Shown here piece after piece: positions 1 through 11,218 of a stretch of 64,000 nucleotides of DNA. Where the stretch lies: NCBI RefSeq assembly GCF_958298935.1, contig NC_084927.1, forward strand, positions 10,382,001 through 10,446,000, written 5' to 3'. Position numbers and translations under genes: made by a program. The stretch is from Phragmites australis. Lineage: Eukaryota; Streptophyta; Magnoliopsida; Poales; Poaceae. Every line of letters begins with the position of its first letter. Within the stretch, counting starts at the first letter, position 1. A model generated the notes under the pieces. That model worked only from the letters and a program-made list of their open reading frames with translations, was not told where the DNA came from and made no database searches.

Positions 1-604
1 AGGCTCCACCTCAAACCATCCATTCTGTTGGGGACAACCTATACCATGTTGCTACAAAAAGAATTACCATCTCCCAACATTGTTGCATAGTTCATTAATC
101 AATATTAAGATTTCCCAACCAAGACTGCGCTAGCATAAACTACCCATTTTCATAACATGATGAACAACGGCGACAAGGAAATATTGATTCAAAACTAGTA
201 AACCCTAACATAGGATTTATGTTTAGACAATCATGCATTTTGAAGGTTAAAAACTACACCTGCAAATTCTAAAATAGGATCAATATGCTCAAGGACACTT
301 GCCTTCGATAGGGTGCTGCTCAACGTCCCCAAAGGCAAATTTTCAATTAGAAATCCTTTTCTATTTAGATTTTCAACAATTTTCAAAATGGGGGGTTTTA
401 AACGAGCGATTTCTAGCGAATTTTGCAAACTTTTCCACACAATAAAAACCTTAATGCATATATAAAGGCATGAGTGCATCAAACATTATCCTAGGACAAT
501 TTAAATTTAGAAATTAATTGTCCTATTGAACAAAATTGCAACCACCTATTTAATTTCTAGCAAAATTTTAAATTATTGCAAAAATTGAAATTTGGGGTGT
601 TACA
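1..604 (-). repeat. 3' LTR of Tekay-1 (partial, internally deleted)
   Basis: The sequence ends GGGGTGTTACA at 604, the inverse of the TGTAACACCCC start of the LTR on the minus strand. It matches the right LTR at 7322-7650 and 9067-9341, but about 1.4 kb lying between those blocks in the right LTR is absent here; the join is near 330. The remaining U5-side part lies beyond the window start. Confidence 0.9.
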
Positions 605-620
605 AACCTACCCCTCTTAG
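605..620 (-). other. Polypurine tract of Tekay-1
   Basis: On the minus strand a purine-rich AAGAGGGGTAGG stretch lies directly before the TGTAACACCCC start of the 3' LTR, the usual place for plus-strand priming in LTR retrotransposons. Confidence 0.7.
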
Positions 621-697
621 GATGAATCTCGCCCTCGAGATTCGGAAGGATCGGAGAAAAGATGGTGAAACTCCGTCTTCAGATCATCTTCTCTTTC

Positions 698-3067
698 CTA
701 GGTTGCTTCTTCTTCTGAGTGATGCTTCCACTGTACTTTGCACATTCGGACTTGCCTGTTTCTGGTAACCCGTTCTGATATCTCAAGAATCTTAACCGGA
801 TATTCAAAATATGAGAGATCTTCTTGTATATCTAGTTCTTCTACTGGCATCTGTTCTTCGGGAACTCTTAGACACTTCTTTAACTGTGACACATGGAAAA
901 CATCATGTACTCCTGAGAGTTGAGGTGGTAACTCAAGCTGGTAAGCTACTTCTCCTCATCTTCCCAAAATCTTGTACGGACCAATAAACTGAGGTGAAAG
1001 CTTGCCTTTAACCTTGAATCTGTGTAGACCTCTGATTGGTGATACTTTGAGATACACGAAGTCTCCTACTTCGAAAGTTAGTTCCCGACGTCGATGATCT
1101 GCGTAGCTCTTCTATCTTGACAGTGGTGTTTTCAAATTATCTCTAATCTCTTGCACTTGTCTTTCTGCTTCTCTTAGGACTTCGGGACCGAAAACTTGAC
1201 TTTCCCTGGTCTGATTCCAGAACAGCGGGGTTCTACATTTCCGTCCGTATAGGGCTTCAAAAGGGGACATCTTGATACTAGCTTGATAACTGTTGTTGTA
1301 CGAGAATTCTGCATATGGTAGATTCTTATCCCAACTGTTACCATTCTTCAAAGCACATGCTCTCAACATGTCTTCAAGAATTTGATTTACCTTTTCTGTC
1401 TGTCCGTCAGTTTGCGGGTGGTATGCTGAGCTGAAATTCAATCTTGTATCCATAGATTCATGCAATCATTGCCAGAACTGTGAGGTAAACTGGCTACCAC
1501 GATTAGATACAATTATCTTGGGTACTCCATGTAGACACACAATTCTGGACATATACAATTCAGCTAACTTCGGCCCTCGATAGGATTCTTTGATTGGAAT
1601 GAAGTGAGCTAATTTTGTCAGACGGTCAACAATGACCCATATAGAATCATATCCTGATTGCGTTTGTGGTAGACCCACTACGAAGTCCATGCTGATTTCT
1701 TCCCACTTCCATTCAAGTATTTTCAATGGCTGTAGCAGTCCTGCGAGTCTTTGGTGTTCGGCTTTGACTCGATGACAGATATCACACAAAGCTACATGTT
1801 CTGCTACTGCACGCTTCATTCCGTACCACCAATACTGATCTTTGAGATCTTGATACATCTTGGTACTTCCAGGGTGGATAGAATACGCTGAATCATGGGC
1901 TTCTTTTAAGATGGTGTCCCGAATAGACTTTATGTCTAGAACACAAATCCTGTGCTTGTACCAAACTATTCCTTGCTCATCGTCAGAGAAATCTGGGGCT
2001 TTGTCGACTTTGATCAACTGCTTGATTTCCAAAATATTTTCATCAAGCTGACCCTTTCTTATATCTTGTTCAAGTATTGAATCGATTTCCATTGCAACTA
2101 CCTCGGTGTTACCCACCATACCTAGATTCATTTTCTCGGACTCCTTGCATAGCTCGGGACTCATTTCTTGAAGAGTCATTGCATTAATTTGAGACTTTCT
2201 GCTCAAGGCATCAGCTACTACATTTGCCTTTCCTGGGTGATAGTTGATTCCCAGATTATAGAACTTGATAAGCTCTAACCATCTGCGCTGCCTAAGGTTA
2301 AGATCCAGTTGAGTAAAAATATACTTCAAGCTTTTATGATCAGAATAGATCTCACATCTCTGACCAATCAGATAATGCCTCCAGATCTTGAGTGCATGAA
2401 CCACTGCGGCTAGTTCCAAGTCATGCGTCGGATAATTTTCTTCATGTTTCCTTAACCGTCGGGATGCATATGCAATGACATGACCTTCTTGCATGAGCAC
2501 ACATCCCAAACCTTGACGGGATGCATCACAATACACCGAAAACGCCTTCTGAATATCCAGCAGAATCAAAACTGGTGCTAAGGTCAACCTCTTCTTTAAT
2601 TCATTGAAACTAGCTTCTCGAGCTATTGTCCACTTGAACTCTACTCCTTTTTCTAGCAGTTCTGTCATTGGCTTCGCTATTTTGGAGAAACCTTCTATAA
2701 AACGACGATAGTATCCTGCTAGACCCAGAAAACTGCGGATTTCAGATACATTTTGCAGTGGCTTCCAATCCAGAACATCACTTACCTTGGACGGATCTAC
2801 AGACACACCACCTGCTAATATGATATGACCAAGGAAAGGAACTTCTTCCAGCCAGAACTCACATTTGCTCAGTTTAGTGTACAACTGGTTTTCCCTAAGC
2901 TTCTGTAAAACCATCCTTAGGTGTTCCTCGTGTTCTTCTTCGTTCTTGGAGTAGACCAAGATGTCATCAATGAATACCACAACAAACTTGTCCAAATATT
3001 CCATGAAGACCTTGTTCATCAAATACATGAAGTATGCTGGGGCATTGGTCAGTCCGAAAGACATCAC
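698..3067 (-). pseudogene. Tekay-1 pol: RT C-terminal half, RNase H, integrase, chromodomain
   Basis: One frame interrupted by in-frame stops at 1466-1468 (TGA), 1112-1114 (TAG), 956-958 (TGA) and 698-700 (TAG). Near the start it has the FGLTNAP block and the FIDD catalytic box of reverse transcriptase, then the RT connection ([17 protein letters not shown]) and RNase H with YCDAS and ADALSRK. The integrase zinc region (H-x-H then CDIC) and core with MDFVVGLP and QTERVNQ follow. The second catalytic aspartate of the integrase appears as asparagine (VSNRGSQF), so it is probably inactive even without the stops. The C-terminal part holds a chromodomain (PVKILE, VQWKHHSEEEAT), which in this family binds methylated H3K9 and steers insertion. 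A frameshift near 3065 separates it from the protease-RT part. At least two stops look like C-to-T changes. Confidence 0.88.
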
Positions 3068-4005
3068 TGTGTAGCGTACAGACTGTACCGAGTAACAAAT
3101 GCTATCTTGGGGATATCCGAAGCACGAATTTTCAACTGATGGTATCCATACCGAAGATCAATCTTGGAAAACACATATGCGCCTATCAGCATATCAAATC
3201 GATCTTCAATGCAGGGCAGAGGGTACTTGTTCTTGATTATTACTTCATTTAGAGCTCGATAGTCTATGCACATCCTTTGTGTACCATCTTTCTTCGGAAC
3301 GAAGATTACTGGGGCTCCCCAGGGTGAAGAACTGAGGCGGATAAACCCTTTGTCAAGGAGCTCTTGGATTTGTTCCTTGAGCTCAGCCAACTGATTGGCA
3401 TCCATTCTATATGGCCTCTTGTATATAGGAGCCGTTCCAGGTACTAATTCAATGATGAATTCAATTTCTTGATTAGGGGGCATACCTGGCAAATCCTCCT
3501 TGAAGACGTTCGGAAATTCACTAACCACCCTGCTATCTTCTACTGCGTTGGCTTTGTTTAAACTGGCATCGATAGCTGACTCTGTCGTGGCCTGAAACTG
3601 CACCTTGGTTCCGTCTGTATAGGTCAACTGAACTGTCTTTGTAGCACATCTGATGACCCCTTTGTACTTGGTTAGCCAATCCATTCCCAGAATGATATCA
3701 ATGCCCTTGGACTCCAGAATGATGAAGTTGGCTAGAAAGTCTACCCCCCTTATGCATATACCTATTTTAGGGCATACATGCTTTGATTCCATTTCTCCTC
3801 CAGGAGAACTTACTAGCACTCGATTTTTCATTAATGCTCTTGGCAATTTATATGTATTCACGAACTGATATGATATGAATGAATGCGTAGCACCGGAATC
3901 AAATAACACTGTTGCAGGATGAGAGTTGGCAGAAAACATACCCAGAACCACGTCAGGAGCTTCCTGGGCTTCCTCCACTGCAACATGGTTGACACGACCA
4001 TACAT
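3064..4005 (-). pseudogene. Tekay-1 pol: protease and RT N-terminal half
   Basis: Contains an aspartic protease with an intact active site ([10 protein letters not shown], about residues 33-42) and its second loop (IILGMDWL). Next come the RT entry motifs [23 protein letters not shown] and MCIDYRALN, then [13 protein letters not shown] and [11 protein letters not shown]. The reading ends abnormally a few residues after TRYSLY, where other members continue without a break into the FGLTNAP block; the continuation is found one frame away at 3067. This is a single small frameshift in an otherwise well-preserved region. The protease matures Gag-Pol in the particle; the RT copies the RNA genome. 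Confidence 0.88.
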
Positions 4006-5131
4006 TGCATTCTGGTGAGGCTGCTGCTGCTGATTGTTGCCCTGGGCCTGGCCTTGCTGCTTCTTGGGACACTTGTTGGCGAGATGCCCAAAGTTGCCGC
4101 AACTGAAGCATGGACCAATGTTCCTTGACCCTTGGCCGTTGTGGTTCTGCTGTTGTGGCTGGTTGTTGTTGGGTCACTGCTGCTGCTGCGGGAAGCTGGG
4201 ACGAGACTGCTGCTGCTAGTGCGGCTGCACTGGTGGCTTGAATGACCCTATACCCTGATTCTGCATTTTCTGTTGCGGCCTCTGCGGCTGATTCTGCTGC
4301 TGCTGGTTCTGCCCTCCATGGCGGAACATCGGTCCAGTGGTAGGGGCGTTGAAGTGGGGGCGGGTGTTACTGCCAAAAGACTGACCCTGCAGATGGCGCT
4401 TACGCTCTTCACCCAGATTCTGGCGCTTCTTCTCCATGATAAAGGTCCTATCTACCAGCTTCTCGAAACTGGGGTACTCATTAGCAGAGAGGGCATACTG
4501 TAGACCAGGGTTAAGACCTTCAAGAAAACAATCTTGCTTCTTCTTGTCCGTGTCAACGTCATTGGGGGCGTAGTGAGACAGTTGAGTGAACTTGGTGAGG
4601 TACTCCCTCACAGACACAGGGAACTTGCTTGAGACTGAGGAATTCCTTCCTCTTCAGTTTTAATTCTCTGGCGGGAACATGATGGGCACGGAAACTGTTC
4701 TTGAATTCTGCCCAGGTAATCTCCTGGGGATCCTCATGAGCAGCGGTGTAAGCAGTCCACCATTCCTGAGCTGGCCCGCTCAGCTGGTGGGATGCAAAGA
4801 GAACTTTTTCCCTTGCATTGCACTGAGCTATCTGAAGCTTGCTCTCTATTGTCCTCAACTAGTCATCTGCCTCCATAGGCTCCACTGCTTGAGAAAAAGT
4901 GGGTGGTTGAGTGCTCAAGAAAGTCCTGAGCCTGGACTGCGACTGCAGCGGTGGTGCTTGCTGAGTTTGAGGTTACTGATTGATGGCTTGGACCAAACCT
5001 TGAAGAAGAGTCAAGACTTGGTTGGCGTCCATGAGGGGTGGCGGGGGAGGAAGGTCGTTGTTATTGGCAGCATTGTTGTTGATGTTGTCATTGTTGTTGG
5101 CAGCATTGTTATTGCGCCTAGTGTTCACCAT
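4006..5131 (-). pseudogene. Tekay-1 gag (decayed)
   Basis: Structural particle protein. The start is taken at 5131 because the protein then begins MVNTRRNNN, the common start of this gag family, followed by an Asn-rich and Pro-rich leader. The retrotransposon gag core follows at about 4860-4560 (ASHQLSGPAQEWWTAY). A Gln-rich hinge at about 4330-4120 corresponds to the CTG/CAG-rich DNA there. One CCHC zinc knuckle ([14 protein letters not shown], 4110-4069) binds the packaged RNA and runs in the protease frame, so gag and pol were one frame at this point. An in-frame stop near 4973, another near 4860 and frameshifts near 4620 and 4200 destroy the reading. Confidence 0.82.
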
Positions 5132-5185
5132 CTGTTGTTGCCAAGGTATGGAAAGCATAAGAGAGAGGCAAGGGTGGAAAGACAA

Positions 5186-5407
5186 GCCAAGAACAGATAG
5201 GAACTGAAGGAAACAGATAGAAATGACTCCTAACTATAATTTATTAACTGATGAAAATGTAGAGGGGAAACCCCTACATCACACCAACACACATGCAAAG
5301 ATCCAACTCATTACAATGCTCACGCTAAACAGACACAAGCAAACACAAGGACAAACAACACGAGTCTAAATGATTTATTCTGCTAGGGACAACTTCCTAG
5401 CTCGACT
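5186..5407. other. Spacer between extra ORF and gag, no gene seen
   Basis: About 220 bases of AT-rich DNA between the end of the extra ORF and the gag leader. I see no coding potential, hairpin or repeat here. Confidence 0.6.
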
Positions 5408-6151
5408 CTACTCCTGACCGGCGGTGCCTGAAGGGCCTGCAACATCTGCCTGACAGAGCCTCTTGCGCGAAGGAGAGTGGGGTGGTGCAGGGGCGGAAAA
5501 CTGTGCTGGGGGAACCTCGTCGGGGTGCTGGTCAGGATCCTGCAGCATCATCTCCAGCTCGTAGATCATCTGCTCATGCTCGGCGTGGCATTGGTGAAGA
5601 TCCTCCAACTCATTGAGTGCTCTATCCAACTCGGCGTAGAGGGCGGCGGTGAGGCGGACCTGCTCTCGCAGACGGAGATCCGGCTCGCTGTTGATGGGCG
5701 CAAAGATGACCTCCAGACTGCCTGACGGGCGCTGCGGGAACTTCCTGAACTGAGTGAGGCGGAGGTCCTGTCTGTTCTACCGGTAGAGAATAGCCAGAGC
5801 CTGGTGAGCAGCGTCCTCGATCCCTGCCTCGAACGTAGCTCTGAGGGCGGTGGCGGTGAGGACTCGGCAATCTCGGCGAAGATTGTCGTCGGAGGGCTTC
5901 TCGAACATGGTCACCTCCACTGACCAGGAGTAACCACGTCCTCCAAGCAGAACTCTAACGCGTCTAAAAAGGTGAGCGTCGTGGTAGCCGAGACCCTGCA
6001 GCAGGTACCACAGCGTATGAGTGAAGTACCCGGCCAGCTGTCCGTCGGAGTAGAACTCAGCTGGGGGTTGGTGCCTCCAGACTGCACCAGTAGGAACCTC
6101 CACGTCTGGGACTAGCACGGGCTTGCGCGGGGTGATCTTCGTCCGGGCCAT
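5408..6151 (-). pseudogene. Extra ORF upstream of Tekay-1 gag, function unknown; H3-tail-like N-terminus
   Basis: A 247-codon frame between the primer site and gag, broken by one TAG at 5777-5779. It begins MARTKITPRKP, and residues 2-10 match the histone H3 tail (ARTKQTARK) at seven of nine positions. The middle (FTHTLWYLLQGLGYHDAHLFRRVRV and on) looks globular. The C-terminal part after about residue 160 is charged and helix-prone (ALNELEDLHQCHAEHEQ), followed by a Pro-rich end with SRKR. I do not recognise a domain. Some grass gypsy elements carry an additional gene 5' of gag, and this is one such case. Apart from the single stop it is in better shape than gag, which argues that it was a real product. 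Base composition is GC-rich like gag. Confidence 0.65.
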
Positions 6152-6311
6152 CTAAAATTTTGAAGAAGACAGAAATTAGTAACCATTTTATAAAGAGCAA
6201 AAGACAGAGACTGGAAAAACTGGAAGAAAAACAATTTTGCTAAAGTAGTTTGTACAAACATAAGTCCTTAGCATGTCCAGTCTATCTAGGCTGCGTCCTA
6301 CGGTCAACACG

Positions 6312-6323
6312 GCTCTGATACCA
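6312..6323 (-). other. tRNA-Met primer binding site of Tekay-1
   Basis: Minus strand reads TGGTATCAGAGC, the standard complement of plant initiator tRNA-Met, four bases inside the LTR boundary. Confidence 0.9.
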
Positions 6324-6327
6324 CTTC

Positions 6328-9300
6328 TATAACACCCAGTTTTAAACGAACAAAACCGGGCACAACACTTGTATGCCAGGATTAAGATTCATACATGTGC
6401 TTACATCATTAGTAATATCATCACAGTGCCTTTATTACAACATCGTATATAACTTAATACAAAAGGACCCGAGGGTCAAAAGAAAACACAGCGGGAAAAC
6501 TAAAGGGTCTTCAGCGCCAGCGGCTCCATCTTCCACAGGCGTCGACCGGGGGCAACACAGCCTAGAACAGCAGCTCCGGGTCGAAGTCGTCGTCGAAAGC
6601 TCCAGCTTCATTGCCAGCTTCTGAAGAGCGATAGAATGCAGGGTAGGGGACAACAAGTGTGAGTACAAGGATTGTACTCCGCAAGCGTAGGGAAAACATG
6701 ATATGCGGCTTAAGTCAAGGAACGGCTTTGACACTGGCTAATAGCACTAAGCAACTACGATCTGCCTATGACTCCAACATCAGGCATCCTATTCACTAAG
6801 TGAGAAGACACGACTGTATCCAAAGGTTTGACTCATCGGACTCCATCTGACTACCAAGACTCACCAGATAATTCCATTACCTGGCTACCCCAACCCACCA
6901 TACCAAACCCTGACCCCAACTAATCCTGAAGAAGTCCAAGCTCGCTCTTATCCGTGAGCACGACTGATCGACCAGATTGACACTCTACAGAGTTTGCACT
7001 GCTTTCCCCACGAGTCGTGATTCCCTTGTTGCTCCAAACTTCCGGGGTGTGGAGTTGAGGTCTCACTACAAGGCCTTTACAAAGCTCCCTCTAACCTGCA
7101 GGCACCCACTGAGGTTTCACGGCTAACGGACAATTACATTGCTGTAGAAGCCCCCTCTTGTGCCACTTATACCGACCTATGGTGCCCACTAAGCTAGAAT
7201 GTGACTAATTAGTTGGCCAGGCCGTACCCATATAGGCCTCGTGGTTGTGCGGATAAAACTTGGTTACATGCCCAAGAACCGGTCCTTAGGACCCCACACA
7301 GATACAAACACAAACATGCCATAGGCTCCACCTCAAACCATCCATTCTGTTGGGGACAACCTATACCATGTTGCTACAAAAAGAATTACCATCTCCCAAC
7401 ATTGTTGCATAGTTCATTAATCAATATTAAGATTTCCCAACCAAGACTGCGCTAGCATAAACTACCCATTTTCATAACATGATGAACAACGGCGACAAGG
7501 AAATATTGATTCAAAACTAGTAAACCCTAACATAGGATTTATGTTTAGACAAGCATGCATTTTGAAGGTTAAAAACTACACCTGCAAATTCTAAAATAGG
7601 ATAAATATGCTCAAGGACACTTGCCTTCGACAGGGTGCTGCTCAACGTCCTCAAAAGCTTGGTCTTCGAGATTGCAAAACTGCTCAGCCCCTAAACGACA
7701 GGCTAGAAAAGCACACACAAAACAAACCTCTAAGAGAATTACACCAGACGATGCTGAATCTAAGCAAAAACCCTATAAAAAGATTATACATGTCGCTACG
7801 AACATTTGGGCGTGAAAAACGTCTAAATCGGAGCTACGAGCTAAAAGTTATGTGATAAACAAGATTAGGGTTACGTTTGTAAAAGAAAAGGACTTATTTT
7901 AAATAAAAACAAAGAGGTTAGGGGCCTTTTTGCAAAACAGAGGGACCTAATTGTAAATATGGAGAAGTTTAGGGACTAGCTGCAAAAAGACATGGGCTCT
8001 TGGTTAAATTTAGGAAAGTACAGGGGTTTGTTTTGCAAATTTGCCATTATTCCTGAATTAAAACAAATAGGAATATTACTAGGTAAAGGTTTGCTGATGT
8101 GGCACTGCCGCCACATAGGCAAATTGGATGAGGTGGCTTGCTTATGTGGCGCTGAGGTGGCTAATTTGGTGACTTGGAATAAGTGGACACATGTCTCCAC
8201 ATGATTGGCCCAACCGAAGAGGTATTCTGGCTTCTAATCATGGCCCTCCAAATTGGATCGGACGGTGGAGAGCTGGGGGGCCGTGTTTGGCCGGCTGGCT
8301 ACAGAGAGGAGGCGGCGGGAGCTCAGTGGCGGCGGTGCTCTCACCGGAGAAGGTCGGGGGCCTCGACACCGAGTACGGGAGACGACGGCGAGCGGCGGAG
8401 GAGAGAGAGGGGAGGGCGGCGAGCTTACCCCGAGCGCAAATGGCAACGGAGCGGAGGCGAGGCGGCCGGGCGATGGTGATGGTGGTGGCGGTGGCCGGAG
8501 AAGCGTCGGGAAGGGGGTTCCGGCGCCGAATCAAAGATGAGGAATGTCGGAGTAGACAACTCGGAAGCTCGCGGTTCCGGAGATGCCGTGTGTGGGTGTG
8601 GAGACAGCTCGAACGTCGAGTTCCCGCGCGGCTGAGCTTCTTGCTGGAGCTTGGGAAGAAGACGGCGCCGACGAAGAAACCAAACGGGAATCAAGGGGGA
8701 AATGGGTGTAATGGGTGCGGAATGTCACAACGGAGACTCGGAAATTGGGCGGCCGGCGCGAAGGGGATCGGGCGCGCCGGAGGAAGAAGAATCGAGCCGC
8801 GGCTCGGTCTGGAAGCTGGCGGCTGGCTTCAGCTCGGGCGGGGCCCACGCGGCAGAGGGAGGCGAGGAGCGGCTCGATGGGGAGCCGGCTCGGGCTGGTG
8901 GCTCGGGGCCGGGCCCGTGCGCAGAGAGGGAGCGGGGAAGGCAACTCGGCTGCGCAAGATGGCTGGCTCGGGCTGGCGGCCCAGCGTAGAGAGAGAGGGG
9001 CAGCCCGCTCGGAAGAGAAAAGATGGGAGGGGGAGAGGGATTGGGCCGGGGGAGAGAAGAAATGGCCCAAAGGCAAATTTTCAATTAGAAATCCTTTTCT
9101 ATTTAGATTTTCAACAATTTTCAAAAGGGGGGTTTTAAATGAGCTATTTCTAGCGAATTTTGCAAACTTTTCCGCACAATAAAAACCTTAATGCATCTAT
9201 AACGACATGAGTGCATCAAACATTATCCTAGGAAAATTTAAATTTAGAAATTAATTTTTCTATTGAACAAAATTGCAACCACCTATTTAATTTCTAGCAA

Positions 9301-9341
9301 AATTTTAAATTATTGCAAAAATTGAAATTTGGGGTGTTACA
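6328..9341 (-). repeat. 5' LTR of Tekay-1 (complete)
   Basis: About 3.0 kb from TATAACACCC (6328, a decayed TGTTACA end on the minus strand) to GGGTGTTACA (9341). The right third, about 8230-9060, is a strongly GC-rich block that the 3' LTR lacks. The same architecture recurs in opposite orientation in the solo LTR at 39600-42631. Long open frames on both strands across 8190-9140 are low-complexity Arg/Gly/Pro/Ser translations and are not called as genes. Confidence 0.88.
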
Positions 9342-10765
9342 ACCATCCTTATTCCTCTCTGGTGCAGAGCGCTACACTTAAGCTTAGGTCTTGATGTAAC
9401 GGCGAACACGCTGAGTGAGGGGATGGTGGCGATCTACGGTGGATGCTTCTTCCCTCTCCTTCTGAGGCCCGCTACTCGATTCCTCGTCATCGGAGGACGT
9501 GATGATAATGACCTTAGGACGTATCGTGGAAAGAGACCTAGGGGAGAGGACTTCTTGGATTGGCTCAAGAGGCGTAGATGGAGTGGAGGCCCTTCAGGCT
9601 CTATAAGTCTTAGGAGGCAATAGGAAAAGGAAACAAAGGAGATGACAGACAAACGGCTTCGAGTCCCCTCTATTTCTAGCAGGGGAAATGGGTTGTACTG
9701 TGTAAACATAGCCATCAAGATCCGAAATGATGGCGTTGCCTCGGGCGCGTAGCATGTTTGATGGTAGTCATGATGGTGTTATGGCTTGTCTCATCTCTGC
9801 AAAGAGGTATGGGTGGCCATTATGACACGTCAGATCAATATTATGGTGAAAACAAGTACAAATGGGAGTGGGATCTTTTAATGCCCACCTTCCCAGTGGT
9901 TCGAGTTCACTCGATAATCATATTACAACCAAAACCATAACGCTCGGGGGCTTGCATTCTCGAGTATTCAGTCGAGAACGCGCCCTACTCTTTGGCTGAC
10001 TCCATGGTCGAGTACATGCTCAAGAACGAGCCTTACTCTTCGACCAACTCAGTCATCTAGTACATGGTCGAGAAAGAGATTCGATCGAGTACAGAGTTGA
10101 GAGCTATAACATTGCTCTCAGATCAATGGTACAAGAATGTCCTTTTCTACTCTCTGATCGAGTAATTTCTTCCACGACCATAGAGTTGGGTGCTACATCG
10201 TAATACCATATTTCTTTTATACATTTTTTGCAAAAAATTATCTGACTCTATGTTGATCACGACAAATAGAACCAATGAAGGCATGTGTTGGGTCGATGAC
10301 GGATAACTATATCTCAAGAGGCATAACGGCACAGAGATTGTCAAACATCTCATGCCTAATGCCCAAAAGGGTTATGAAGTCCTAGTCTACCTTGTGTGTG
10401 CTCTCTATAGAGTTCATGTTTGTATGTTGATCGAATATGCAAATTGATAAAAGTTTGCAAAAAATTCGGTATGCTTTTTCTAGCTCTGTAGTGGTCTTTG
10501 CCTCACTATTACGGTCTTCTCGAGTACTCGAGGGCCGCACATCTAATGGCTTATTTAGTTAAGATTTCAGGTATTGACATATGCGTAATCATATGGTCTT
10601 GAGAACGATGAGAACATACCAGTTATTGCATCTACTTATGCTAATCCTATTTCATCGACAAGGAAATAGATGACAAAAGCATAATAGATTAGCAAAATGT
10701 AGTCTTGCGGCGTATATTCTCAGATCATAAAATGTGTCTTACAAGTGTCAAAACAGGATGGACCA

Positions 10766-11218
10766 TCAGTCCGAGGGACTGCCCTCACTATCATGACTAG
10801 GCAAACTGTGCCTCAGTGACTTGACAAAAGCTGGAACTACCGGCTGGATGCTTTTTAAGAGTTTTGCGGTCTCCTCGCTAGTGCAATTAAAACCGATTGT
10901 CACAAATGAGGTATCGAGCTCGGGGTTATAGCTCTTGAGAATACCTAGCAATGTGGTAGCGCTTGTAGAGGCTACTTGGGATATGAGGTCAAGGGTCTGC
11001 TCCTTCAGCTCTTGAAGAGCCAGGACAACAGCATCCCTTTCAGACATCATTGCATTCTTTTTAACTCGAGCGGTGTCCACTTGATTCCTGAGCCTCTCCC
11101 GAAACTTGACATCGTCGTTAACCTTCTTCATTTTGTGAGCAAGAAGCTTTTCCTTGTTGTTGCAGGAGGACTCAAGGCCTAAAAAAGGTAAACAGAATAA
11201 TAATTCGTTGATAGTCAC
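10766..11218 (-). pseudogene. Coiled-coil exon of the Tat-A antisense gene
   Basis: A 150-codon open frame rich in Lys, Glu and Leu heptads (for example VKKNAMMSERDAVVLALQEL), ending SLPSHDSEGSPSD. It corresponds in position and acidic ending to the C-terminal coiled-coil part of the Tat-B gene (57028-58305, ending DDSDADSTSD). I infer that it is the C-terminal coding exon; the piece at 9384-9600 may then belong to something else in the element. Confidence 0.5.

Larger units (their letters stand above)
1..9341 (-). mobile_element. Tekay/Del-type Ty3/gypsy retrotransposon (Tekay-1), left end outside window
   Basis: A nearly complete chromovirus-type gypsy element read on the minus strand. In minus-strand order it has a 5' LTR (9341 to 6328), a tRNA-Met primer site, an extra ORF, gag, protease, RT, RNase H, integrase, chromodomain, a polypurine tract and the terminal part of the 3' LTR (604 to 1). 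Positions 1-300 repeat positions about 7322-7622 almost exactly, which pairs the two LTRs. The chromodomain at the integrase C-terminus and the order RT-RNase H-integrase place it in the Tekay/Del group. By eye the paired LTR segments differ at roughly a dozen sites over 600 bases, so the insertion is fairly young, yet pol carries several stops. It sits in the antisense gene of the neighbouring Tat-type element; ACCAT at 9342-9346 is the candidate target duplication, unverifiable because the other end is off the window. Confidence 0.9.

Noticed and set aside
6312..6323. Matches to tRNA-Met (also at 18350, 27521, 33029 and 48112) considered as tRNA gene pieces
   Set aside because: Only 12 bases complementary to the tRNA 3' end, next to LTR ends; they are primer sites.
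8191..9138. Open frame of 315 codons on the plus strand, and one of 197 codons on the minus strand, inside the Tekay-1 LTR
   Set aside because: Low-complexity Arg/Gly/Pro/Ser translations of GC-rich LTR DNA; frames overlap on both strands, and I saw no conservation with the solo LTR beyond composition.
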